Assembly (NCBI GenBank): GCA_037576215.1
Contig: JBANDB010000015.1
Coordinates: 682,001 to 746,000, forward strand
Length of the DNA: 64,000 nt
Direction of reading: 5' to 3'
Origin: Armillaria gallica
Taxonomy: Eukaryota; Basidiomycota; Agaricomycetes; Agaricales; Physalacriaceae
A model generated the notes under the pieces. It was given only the letters and a program-made list of their open reading frames with translations, searched no databases and had not been told where the DNA came from. Below are positions 23,231-33,869 of the stretch, piece by piece. The translations under genes were made by a program, and so were the position numbers. Position 1 is the first letter of the stretch. The number at the start of each line of letters is the position of its first letter.

Positions 23231-24010
23231 GACCATGATGGCGGTGAAATTGTGCTGAGTTGTGTCGTTTGTCGGAAGAATTTCTTCGATTAAAGCTCAC
23301 GCGACATACATTAGATATACCCCGCCGAATGATTATAGACCTGCTATCTGTCTCCGGTTTCCAGCCCGGCTTCATGTGCGCTAGGCGCCCAAAAGCAATA
23401 CGAGTCGGATACATATCCTTCCCAAGACCGATGTCATCGTGCTTCTCTTAGACGACTGGCGCCTATTGGTCGACATTAGTTTTGATTATAAGACAAATCC
23501 GATAAAAACCTACCCATTCCGCATGGAAAATTCTCCTCGACTCCTTGACACCCTGACGACAGAGCCTGTGCAATCTACCCAGTTGGCGGAGATCTTCTTC
23601 AGATTGTTTATTTCTCTTGGAAAATGCTCTCGCTTTGGCCTCGTCGAAAACCGCGACAGAGTCTATCCTCCACGGAAAAACCATCTTATACCGCATCGCG
23701 AGCTGCTCCCTTAACTTTTCTAACTTGTCTATCTCGTCAAATTCTTCTATTTCAGCTTGGCTATGGTCGCCCTATATTTGGAGATGAATGTCCAGCCCGG
23801 ATATTTGAGATTCGACATACCGGGACAAAGCCGTCATGTGTAAAGTCCCCTCGTAATGAACTTTTGTCCAGTGACTGCGTAGTATGCAAATCATCAACGC
23901 CGTGGACATCATGGGAAGTGAACCACTGCACGATCCCGTGTGTCATACTTGCAACACCAGATGTCAGCATGTTCATTGGCGACCAGATTGTGCTCATTCA
24001 CAGAGTGTGA
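23215..24010 (-). pseudogene. Unrecognised gene X, copy 3
   Basis: Minus strand. First block 23997-23820 has MSTIWSPMNMLTSGVASMTH, then GIVQWFTSHDVHGVDDLH and TQSLDKSSLRGD. A probable intron at 23,820-23,760 (GTATGTCGAATC...CATAG) leads to QAEIEEFDEIDKLEKLREQL, then AMRYKMVFPWRIDSVAVFDE and AKARAFSKRNKQSEEDLRQL, ending near HAEW before GTAGGT at about 23,511. The third block (23,400-23,215; WKPETDSRSIIIRRGIS) is frameshifted relative to copy 1. The first two exons are intact, so this copy could still give a shorter protein. Confidence 0.5.
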
Positions 24011-24479
24011 AGGCTGCAACTGAGGATGAGTTAGCTGACAGAGGAAGCAAGAAAGATGGAGGTTCACCTCGTACACACCTTTTATCCTCTCGTGGTAACC
24101 ATCCGTGACTCAACACCAAGACATTTGCAATGATGAAGCGTACGGTCGACGCCAACATCGGGATTCGTAGATAAGCAAGAGAAACCAAAGCTATACTGCA
24201 CATTCCTTCAACATTCATCTTTCCTCGGCATATACTTTGTTCCTTCGTGTCAATGCAGAAGTATTCGGAGCTAGTACAACCGGAATGATCCCGAGTCCCA
24301 GATTTTGGGTCGGGTCGAAGGTCTAGAGCATCGCACGGCTAGGCGCCGCATATGATCCACTCCGGAAATTGTAGGCGAAAAGATGCTGGTCATGTTATTC
24401 TGACACAGAAGTCCCCAATGACGCAAGGAGTGGGTACCCTGGAAGAGTTTAGAGTTTAGATAACCGGACAAGGTCCCAA
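24011..24479. other. 5' flank of gene X copy 3
   Basis: Matches 15,030-15,780 in part. No gene seen. Confidence 0.45.
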
Positions 24480-25460
24480 AAAGGAACGCCGGGAAGCAAA
24501 GCCCACCGCGTCATGCTGTGTTTTTCCGAGAATAGATGCTTGTAAAGCGGGGGTACTTGTATGGGCGGCAGTGTCAGTGGAACGTGGTGGATAGGTCACT
24601 GACATATTGTTGGATGTAGAAAGGGAAAGCCTGGACTAAGGCATAGCACGGATGCATCCGCGGATGGATGCGGATCCGTCCTGCGGATATTAGGGTACCT
24701 GACAAGTGATATCCACATCCGCAGGTGTGGCTGTGCACGGATATCCGTATCCGGGGCATCCGCACTGCAGATTGTCGACTTGTCCACTGTGACCGTGCTT
24801 CCATAATGCTTCGTTTCCCATCTCGAATTCTTGAAAGTGACTAGATACGTCTAATCAGAAGTAAAAAATGAGAGAAAAGCTACCTTGGCCTCGATGAGAC
24901 CTGATATCGATGAGATACACGTTACAGCTGTTTGCATTTTCTTGACAGTCAGGGGCATTTTCGCTGATGATGAGAGAAGACTCAGACTTCGTCATAAACG
25001 GTTTTTTGCGGACTTCACGAGATCGCCGAAATAGCCATAAACCATAAACGTGTCTTCAAGTTCCTCATTAACCATGGTTTGTGACCAAGTCCTAATTGTT
25101 CTTTCTCTCGCGCAAAACAGATGCTAGCTATATACAAACAGCTGTAAGTAAGCCTGAATATATGCGCATCATTAAGATCAGGTGACAATGAGAGATACAC
25201 GTACCAGTTCCTCGCGTGCCGCCGCGGGTCTTGAATATTTAGATCTTGATTACCATTCCTCCCATTTCGCAGCATTGCTCGTACGTATTGGATGACGTCC
25301 TGGACGGAATCGCAAATTCGAAAAGCAAGTTCAACCCGGCGTCACTCTGCCAACACTCTGCTCATGAAATTTGAAATTCTAGTGCCGACCATTGCGTCCT
25401 CGACTTGGTGTACTATTGATGTACTAAGATGAAGACACCAGATATCTGTGAAGATTGACC
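24480..25460 (-). pseudogene. Unrecognised gene Y, copy 3
   Basis: Minus strand. Blocks: CDSVQDVIQYVRAMLRNG then NGNQDLNIQDPRRHARN (about 25,310-25,215), probable intron from GTACGT at about 25,206, then TIRTWSQTMVNEELEDTF, MVYGYFGDLVKSAKNRL and a stop near 24,993. Copy Y1 keeps the same residues with conservative changes, which supports a once-functional protein. A short element is inserted at 24,641-24,771. Unrecognised family. Confidence 0.5.
24641..24771. mobile_element. GGAT-rich short insertion, MITE-like
   Basis: About 130 bp absent from gene Y copy 1 (compare 6,690-6,735). It is made of repeated GGATGC/GGATCC/GGATATCC words, with the two ends roughly inverted (GCACGGATGCATCCGCGGAT on the left against GCAGTGCGGATGCCCCGGAT as the reverse complement of the right). 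Boundaries are approximate. It has no coding capacity, so it is non-autonomous if mobile. Confidence 0.55.
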
Positions 25461-25907
25461 TCTGTGTCGCATGTCAGAGCAATTCAAATACACCCACTAG
25501 CAAATGATGTACGAAAGCGATGCTATTGTATCACCTTCTTGACGTCGAGCTCAGCGTGGTCATCGCAGATGCTCATATAGGCGAGGAAGACTCCGGTCTG
25601 AATGTACACCGGGAAGACGAAAATTTTTGGCAAACCTGTGTAAAATGTTAGGAGCATAATTGGGGAAGGAAGGAAGGTGATTTTATTAGTCATCGGGGGT
25701 CAACAAATGGCGTGTTTTGGGGCATCTAAAACCCATGCCACCCACCAGAGATAAATGTCGGGAGGAGTCAAATTTGATCGAAAATATCTGCCAAATTCGA
25801 CCTCCCACAATGTCACCTTATTCTGCGAATTAATTCTCATATTTGCGGTGTGAATGAGGCAAAGGAAAAGGCACTGTCGGAATTTGAATTTGATCATCCG
25901 CGATCAA

Positions 25908-26212
25908 TGTCCGACATTCTGCAAATGCCTTATTATGGTAACTTTCTCATTTTATAACATAACGAGCATTATAAAGTATTCATCGTTGAATAAGGGCTAC
26001 AAAATTTTACCAGGAGCAATATATAGAGACATGTGTTCTTTCCATGTATTTTTTATTGTCTTATCCTTCGCTTTTCACGTTCGCTAACTAGGATCATTAG
26101 GCAGATAAAAAGGCCACGTGCCGCCTAATCGCTATTTTTAGACCTTTTTAGGCCTTATCTAATGAAAGTCCGGATAATATGCCCTAATCAGGCATTTACA
26201 CTTTTTCGGCCA
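25908..26212. mobile_element. 305-bp MITE-like insertion
   Basis: Interrupts the flank module between GATCAA and CCGACGATTG (compare about 7,794-7,808). The left end TGTCCGACATTCTGCAAATG and the reverse complement of the right end TGGCCGAAAAAGTGTAAATG are related over 28 bp (21 matches). The interior is AT-rich with hairpin-forming GCCTAAT/ATTAGGC words. No transposase frame. The target-site duplication is unclear. Confidence 0.65.
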
Positions 26213-27000
26213 AACCGACGATTGTACGCAAAGGTGCCAAAGGTGTGCTCCATTTTTCTTCGATGAATAATGCTTCTGCACCACATACTCCCACTCCTGT
26301 TCTGGTGGCGATTTCAATGAACGGGTTGATACCACGGTCATCTCAATAGAGTCGAAAGCAAGAATTCCGAGATCTGTTTCCACGAAGCTGAACACTGATG
26401 ACACTTTTTCAGGTACGGGTCTGAGTACTCGGCGCGAAATACATCGTGTGGACTTCAAAGTTCACAGACCTACAAATTATGAGTATTTCTTTGCCATTGA
26501 AGAGTGAGAATTTGACCTGAAGCTTGTCCATAGACTTCAATACTGTATGCGAGCTCACGATGGTGGCGCTTTTTGGTGACCAGTCAATGCCCTACCAGAG
26601 TCCTACATATTTCTGCCACAGTCCAATTCTACTAGTATGGGCAGAAATTTTGAATCCCAGTTCAATATTTACAGAATACGTGGCGCGTCCCTTTGGCAAT
26701 CCGGCCCAGTTCCGTCACTTTGAAATAGGACGATCTGGACCACGCGAATGAAAGGAACGGCATGGTATTCGAAAGGTAGAATTCTATGGCTGTACGATAT
26801 TGCTTATCTCAGGCAGGACAACATTCAATAGAAACAGCCGAACAATGTCCACCACGGGAAAGATAGATTCCCGCTCAAGCGCTGACTGTTGACCGCCAAG
26901 TTGACTCAATGTAATCATGCTTACATTTTTTGAGAAGTCTCTGATTTGACAAAAAAAAAAGATATCGCAGTGCCAGCTCATCGACCCAGAGACTGATTGG

Positions 27001-27007
27001 TATAAAG
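27001..27007 (+). promoter_or_regulatory. TATA box of caspase copy 4
   Basis: TATAAAG 49 bp before the ATG at 27050, in the same conserved block as in copy 2. Confidence 0.55.
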
Positions 27008-27049
27008 GCCTTATAAACATTGGTACAGCAAGTGATTAACCTCGCTGAG

Positions 27050-28287
27050 ATGCCTGACTCCGAGTCCCAACCAATGTCTGAAGACCATCGAAAGGTGAGC
27101 CGCGAGCTTATAACTCTCTGGATACCGTACTGTACTGATGAAGAAAATTCCCAATATTAGGCTGCACATCGCGTTGATGCCTCTCGCGTCTGGGCAGTTC
27201 TCATCGGAATCAATGCGTATCCCTCCTCCTCCAACTGTTCTCCATTACGCGGTTGCGTGAATGACGTTGAGAAGATGGAGGAATTCTTGACAAAGGACCT
27301 AGGGGTACCGGAAGGTCACATCCAGTGCCTTCTTAGTCCCATCCCCCCTGACCCTTCCGATACTTCGAGTCTCTCCGCAGAACGAAGTATCATTGGAGCT
27401 GTGACCACTCCCACCCGTAAAAACATTATCGACACACTTCTCGGTCTATCTGCCAACCTCCAGATACAGCATGATGATAATATTATTATCTACTTCGCCG
27501 GACACGGGTCGAGCTATGACCTCGAAGCTTCAGGCCTTTTCGAGGCAGACGATATTTTAGCTGTAGGATCCATCGAAGCGCTATGCCCCGTGGACAGGCG
27601 TACCGCCTCTGCTACCGATCTCTGCATCCCTGACATTAGTGACCGAGAGCTCAATACTATTCTCGCAGAAATCTCTTGCGAGAAAGGAAATCATATTACC
27701 TTGATCCTCGACTGCTGTCACTCCTCAGGTGCCAGCAGAGATGCGAACGAACCATTGAATGTAGCTCGCCGTGCTCTTTCATTCCCGACTACTTCGATTA
27801 AGGACATGTTCGACGCCGCAGATACGAGGCTCAAATCTTTACCAAAGTACCGTTCTGTATCCGAAGCCAACTGGAAACCCGACATGACTTCCCATGTCGT
27901 TCTGGCAGCATGTACAGCGACTCAGTTTGCAGCAGAGCAGGGAGCTGACAACCGCCGGAACGGGATTTTTACGCAGGCGCTCATCGACGCGCTCAGATCA
28001 GATGACTTGAAAGAAGAGTCGACATATGTTGACCTCATTCGTGCTTCGAAGATGCCTCCGGCAGCCACGCAGACGCCGGTGATTGCAGGGAATGCAAGTG
28101 CACGGCTTTGGTATCAGCCTAAGGTATGACAGTATAGTTCAGGATCCTACGCATTTTCACCCTGATATTCTTTTAGATAAACAAGAAAGTATCACCGTGG
28201 TATTATGACGAGGCTGCCATGCTTGCTTTGTTGCTTGGTGGTGTCGGTGTTGTGTCAATTGCCTGCCAGTGGCTGCGTCGTCGCTAG
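27050..28287 (+). CDS. Tail-anchored caspase-like protease, copy 4
   Basis: Cleanest copy. Exons 27050-27094 (MPDSESQPMSEDHRK), 27161-28123, 28177-28287, all phase 0, about 372 aa. The domain starts RVWAVLIGINAYPSSSNC; the catalytic His is in IYFAGHGS (about 27,490-27,511) and the catalytic Cys in LDCCHSSG (about 27,707-27,730). The domain ends ASARLWYQPK. The anchor exon reads INKKVSPWYYDEAAMLALLL, continues GGVGVVSIACQW and ends in three Arg, a classic tail-anchor shape. No linker is present between domain and anchor, unlike copies 2 and 3. If the last intron is retained the protein stops two codons later and becomes soluble, so intron retention could switch localisation. Family function (Arg/Lys-specific or caspase-like cleavage) is inferred. 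Confidence 0.87.
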
Positions 28288-28389
28288 GTCCAAGAGGGAG
28301 AAAGCGATATAGCTGGAGATAGTAGTCGCAGATGTAGCCATGAAGAAAGCGGGTCGGTCGCCTTTGTCTTTATACTATATAAAATATTT

Positions 28390-28690
28390 TCAACTCAAAA
28401 GTGCCATGAGGAATTTCGATGAAAAATAGAGATCTCGCTGAGAGTGTCGGCTCTGTGGTTCTGTTAACTGTACGATATCCTCGTAAATAAGATAGCAGAA
28501 GCGTGGATAGGGGCCAATTGCGGCATCACTCCAAACACGGAAACACATTTCAAATTTCGTTTCCTTCCGTCCACTACGACCGTCACGCTGGTCCTCTGAC
28601 TTCATTGTCCGCATAACTCATTGCATGGAATTGCCACATCTGGGCGATATTCACCTAACGGGACACTTTGGATGACCTTGCTATCTTACC
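28390..28690 (-). pseudogene. F-box-like gene 5' end, relic 2
   Basis: Shares CCAAACACGGAAACACATTTCAAATTTCG and TCCGTCCACTACGACCGTCACGCTGGTC with relics 1 and 3. Only the gene start is preserved, with frameshifts. Confidence 0.6.
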
Positions 28691-29511
28691 TTCGTGAGAT
28701 CAATCATCCAACAAGCTCAACACTCGCAGTAAAGCAAGGATTCTGGTTCCTTTGCTTTCTCTCTAAAATCTTACAGAATCACTGCTTGCCTCGTCTCAGT
28801 ACTTGCGTCGAATGTTGGTGTAATACGGGTTGCTATTTCTAACACGGACTACGTGCTCGGTCATTCAGGCATGACAAAGTCCTGTAGCGTGCGCGCTTGT
28901 CTCGTTCCTCCAATGCAAGCACAGCTCGTACCGCCATGAGATGACAGCCCGTGTGGTATTGATCTCCGTGATGCTTGAGACCGCTGGCAATCATCCCAGG
29001 CAAGGAGTCAGCAGCTAGTGTATATGGCGCTATCGACGTTTACTTCCAATGCGACTATGCCGCTCGGTGATCCTTCCTGATGCTACTGGAGCCGCGAACG
29101 ACACATCCATGTTCGGCCAAAGTCACCCAATAGTCCATGTCGCTCAATCGGCTTCGATACGGCAGACTTTTTTGATCCTCGCTTCTTCTATTCTGTGTCT
29201 CGTCACCATGGAGGTAAGAAGCCTTCTGTACTTTATTTTTCATAAGACTCAAGTTCCTTGATTAGCCTGCAAGGTATCCCTTCGGATGTTTTTTGAAGCC
29301 CCTGCACCTTGAAATCCTACAATGTCATAGTCGATGAAGAAATAAAGTCAGTCGCAAAAGTTGATATCGCTTCGGGACAACGAAGTCGACACCATTACGT
29401 TACCCGAACTTCCCATTGTCATCACATTCCTTCGCACCAAGAAATCGTCTGTCCTGCGAGTTGTTTCTAAACTCACTGAACGTGTGTTATCTGATAACCA
29501 CTAGCTGGCAA
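28691..29511. other. Decayed cluster modules
   Basis: 28,720-28,850 resembles 19,900-20,050 (CAAGGATTCTGGTTCCTTTGCTTTCTCTCTAAAATC). 29,200-29,420 resembles 20,620-20,850. Exon Z is missing here. No gene. Confidence 0.45.
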
Positions 29512-29745
29512 GGTATATATGCGTCGTCTTCTCTTCGCCGAGGCATACTGACGCTGACGCTTAGTACTGCCAAAACGATATTGGCTGCATTACGGCAATG
29601 GTTCCTTGAGTCATCTTACAGACCCAGTGAGACGCCGAACCTACACGTGTGCTCGACAAGTATTGCTACAGTTCTGCTATAAATGCCGTCATCGAAAGTG
29701 GATTATCGTCTACCTTCACCGTATCCCAAGGTGCTTTTTTGACCC
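29512..29745 (+). pseudogene. Short-chain dehydrogenase module, 5' fragment only
   Basis: Only the leading part of the SDR module (GAGGCATACTGACGCTGACG ... CAAGTATTGCTACAGTTCTGCTATAAATGCC ... GGATTATCGTCTACCTTCACC). It stops abruptly at 29,745, where unrelated sequence begins. Confidence 0.6.
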
Positions 29746-31860
29746 ATCATGCGGATTTTGGCTCACCTGTGTGCAGATGCTATCATATGATGCTGTACCA
29801 TTCCGATACAAATCACACATGTTTTCACCTTTGTTGCTCCCTGGAATGTTTCCTTTCTTCCATATAGGCTATCCCGAAAGATTTCCCTCTGTGTTCACTT
29901 CGTCTTGAGGTATATGCACTGGGAAATTACTATCATCGTCCTACATTCAAGGAATAAGTTCATGCGATAGTGCTTCAGATTGGCGCTTACAGTAACAACC
30001 AGCTAGCCTGAACGTCCGTTGCTCAAGGTTGTCAAGGCACATTCTGGCTTGCGTACATATTCACGTTCCTTTCATCATTCTTGGAGATCTCTGGGCGCTT
30101 GTTATTCTTTCGTCATTCTTGTTCTCAAAGCTCGCTGTTTTCTTTGGAAACGTGGCTGATGTGATGTGCTTTTGGCTTTTCACATGCATAAGGAAGGGCG
30201 GCGCCACACTTGAGAAAGATTCTACTCGACGTGTGCTTGGAGGGCGGGTCATTTCACGAGAGACTCGGGAAGTGTGTCAGAATATAGTAAAGATCTCACC
30301 CGGCATGTGTATGATCACTTAACAAAATGCACTGCAGGACTCCTCGATAGGTGGAAGCCCGATAATCTCGGAAAGAGTAGGTCTATTCGGCTTGCCGGAA
30401 GTTGTCTTGATCCTCATTTGATCCTGCAAAGAAACTTAGGGAAAGCGCCATCTGGGAGCCTAGCTTTGACCTTGGACGAGTATGGTAACACTGTTGTTTA
30501 ACCTCATAAATACTAGCTCACTCGTATAGGCCCCTCTCTGGTGCGATCAAGGGTACTGGACCTCTGGACCGGTCACCGTCGCCTGCAATCGAGGTGACGA
30601 AGCTTCGGGCCATATCGGACCGAATGTCCGAATAATCTACCGCATCTGAAATCTCGCTTCGCTCCTTCACTACTCGGTACTTCTATCTCTATATCTGAGT
30701 AACTTGTTGATGCCTACAGATCAGTACGATGACGGTCCTATACGAGCTGACTGAACACCATTCGTTACTCTTAGAACGACTTTTCCCCGTTATTTCCAAG
30801 GTGCAACTACTTATAGAGTATTTGACGGCGGGATATGAAATGACATCAGCTTCCCAGGGATGAGGGCGGAGTGTTCATACATGCCTGCGATCTTTGGTGA
30901 GGTGCCACGCTCTTCATTGTCCGATCACTAGCGAGCAGAAAATATTACATCAGCAAGACGTGTGTTAGTATTCTTCTCCTCCAAGATAGAAGCTTTGTGG
31001 GGACATGTTTAGCTCCGTTCATAGTACATAGTTCTCTTGACATTGTTCTGGATACGCCCTGCTAACGCGCATATAGCCAGAATTTGGAGGATATCTAGTA
31101 ATTTACGCAGAGAAGATTAACCGGGTGATGGGATCGTAGAACATTCTCGTACCAGCGTATGCTTTGCCTTCTTCTTCTTCGATGTCCGCTCATATATTGG
31201 TAGCCGTTGTGATTTCCCGTATACTGGCGTTCATGGACCCCAAAGATTGTACTCCGATGCATATGTGCGATATGGTATGTTCATCTGTATCCACGCCCGC
31301 TCCTTGTTAAAATTTAGAATATGCGTAGCGGTGTATATTTGTGTTTAAGATACACCTAGCAGCTATCCATTATTTTCTCCTGGAACAAACGAGCTAGTTT
31401 CGTATGTCTTCTCCCAATATATAGGCCCCGAAGTTTACACTTTCGATCAATAGAAGTATCGGGTATATGTCCAGCGGATACATTGAACTTGTACAAAAGC
31501 AATCAGGTCAAAATAAGGTTGATATCTACTCTTTTCTTTGTTGCTTGTCTAACCTTTGATCAGGTTCCTGGACAAATTTGAAGAGTTGTAAGGGCATGGA
31601 AAGTAGGATGAAGACAATGTTGTGTTGCATTGCCTGGTACCACGCATCCTTGATGGATATATTCACGGGTCCGGTCCCTCCGCAACCACGTGCGCTCTAG
31701 GGCAGGTTTCGGTTTCCAAGAGGTTTCGCCGTACATTCCCGCTGTTCGTAGCTTAGCATTACACTATCACATCCATTCTCTCTCTTGAACCTAGCAAGAC
31801 GTTACTTCCACATTTTCGTCTGGACCTTGTTAAATTGTTAACAGGCACTCACATTGTCCA
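29746..31860. other. Low-complexity intergenic, no gene supported
   Basis: Sequence not shared with the other cluster units. A + frame at 30,029-30,322 (LWALVILSSFLFSKLAVFFG, then VMCFWLFTCIRKGG) could encode a membrane segment but has no splice context or homologous copy. Treated as unsupported. Confidence 0.3.
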
Positions 31861-33790
31861 TTGGGGAGGAAGCGGACCTCAGGTCGTCTTAACTGGAATT
31901 GCAGGGACTTCTTATGTTTTGACTTTGCTTGTACACTTTGGATCACTGGATGCAGGAATATGTACACACTGACCGTTGGCTATCCATCTCATTGTCGTAG
32001 TATGCTGAGGCTCCTGACATACTTGGCGTTATCCCAGCGACCATTACGTTCATCGTTGTCCAGGTGCCTTATCTAGGATCGGCCGGGACTCTGACATGAC
32101 CGGTTACCGGTTACCTCTATACACCTCGAAGCTATACGTATGCGCGCAACCAAGGAATTCAGGATCCGACATGCTTCTCCCGTCTCCCACCACTACCACC
32201 AATGCCTCCTTTTGCCACCTTCTACATGCTAAGACCGACGGCAATGAAGCAGAGCCCAATGCTGAGCAAAGACGCCATGATACTCCGAGTCAATTCGGTG
32301 GGACTATTTTAATTAAGTATACGAAATGCAATAGGCACGACGACAACTCTTTTGGCAGGTGTCTACGGTCGCAAAGACGTACTATAAGATGGGCAAGAAT
32401 GTACTGTATCCCAAGACTCCAACGATGGAAGACGAGACTCAGCTAAGGTCCGCGCTACTCAAGTTTTTGCAGACAGATCTAGCCTCCGTCGTGATGCAGT
32501 GCGACTTCAGGGTGTCGCTGAAAGATGCAGATATAACGGTCTGATGGAGATGACCGTCACGGCTTGTGTTCATCCTATAGCGGACTGGCCTCACTAAGGA
32601 AGCAGTATTTGCTCTCGGTACGTCTATCTTCGCTCGCCTGTCTGTGCTCGCCTGATGAAGCACAAATAGTCAGGTGTGGAGAACGGATTTCTCACAAGTA
32701 GGAGCGATGAAATCAACCCTGGTGAACGTACAATGCAAGACGTGCATCAAAATCAATGGTGATGGGCCATTCTTTTTGGTGATTGGTATTCTGTCAAGGT
32801 CCTTTCCAGTAAGCGCATCCATAAAATGTCTGTGTTCGCCTAATAGGGTGCATATAGCCAGGTTTCCAGAGTGTACCTTCCTCAGATGGAAGACTTAAAA
32901 TCAAGGGAATCCAAGGAAGTTCTGGTTTTATGGCTTTGATAGATTGCTTGCTTGATTCCAGTGCTGTGCGTCCCATTGACTTTTCCTCGTTTGATTCTTT
33001 CTTATACGTTCGCAGATACGGAACTCTTTCTATATCCCGCTAACCGATTCATCGTAATTGATAGGCAAAGATTCGGCGATTCAAATATTCACATCTGGAA
33101 AGCTTTGCGACCAGGCACGCCGCGAACGTGCTCGTCGACGACGAGAATGTGACAGCGATAGGATGATTCAAGATTGCAGAGTAGCGGTCTTGCCATCACG
33201 AAATCTCTGTTACCTCTTTGCGTGTCCTCTTGGTCACCTCGTGTATGCAACGTGCACGAGTTGAGCCGCAAGATCCTTACAAAAAGCGAGATTTGCCGGC
33301 GAAGAACCGCGCCGAACCTAGAATTTAGCCCGACAATTTCATGAATCTCCGCGCTCATCTGGCGATAAGCGGTTTTAGAGGGCCATGACCATCGATTATT
33401 ATGCAGCTCAGGCGTTTTCGAACCGTGTAAGTACTCTGACTGGGGTGTACTAGATTCTGATAATTCCCGTGAGTAACGACTCCGATCTGAGCAACATACA
33501 CGAACGCACTGCCTGGGTAAGTATAGGGCGCAGCCTCATTTCGTGCATAATGCAGGCGGTATTTTCGTACGGCGGCAACAGTCCATCAACTTCTATTCGA
33601 TTCAGAGTCATAGCCATACAGCACCGACAGCATGTAGACAGCATGGTCCATCCATCCCCTCTTCGATTCCTAATCTTATGGAAAGATTACATCTGGTGGC
33701 CCTAACCCATAACGTACCAATGTTACAATCGAATTATCCATCTATCTGGACTTTCGACTCATTGGGCCACGACGCATAACGGCAACATTG
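31861..33790 (+). other. Possible decayed genes, one exon-like frame at 32,359-32,544
   Basis: A frame preceded by a 3' splice-like GGCAG at about 32,358 reads VSTVAKTYYKMGKNVLYPKT, then RSALLKFLQTDLASVVMQCD and ends DADITV. It is the most protein-like piece here. Upstream at about 31,870-31,930 a short frame reads QVVLTGIAGTSYVLTLLVHF. Neither could be joined to a complete gene or named. Confidence 0.35.
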
Positions 33791-33869
33791 GTTCGACATG
33801 CTGTACACAGCCCCATCGACAGCTATCGGCTACAGCGTGCCCGGAAAACAGCGCATAACAGTCATAGAG

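Larger units (their letters stand above)
25720..27040 (+). repeat. Caspase 5' flank module, copy at caspase 4
   Basis: Close match to 7,590-8,580, interrupted by a 305-bp insertion. The conserved + frame (FVETDLGILAFDS shadow on the minus, IESKARIPRSVSTKLN on the plus) and the later frame at 26,524-26,751 (MVALFGDQSMPYQSPTYF, PFGNPAQFRHFEIG) parallel the copy 2 flank. Confidence 0.58.
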
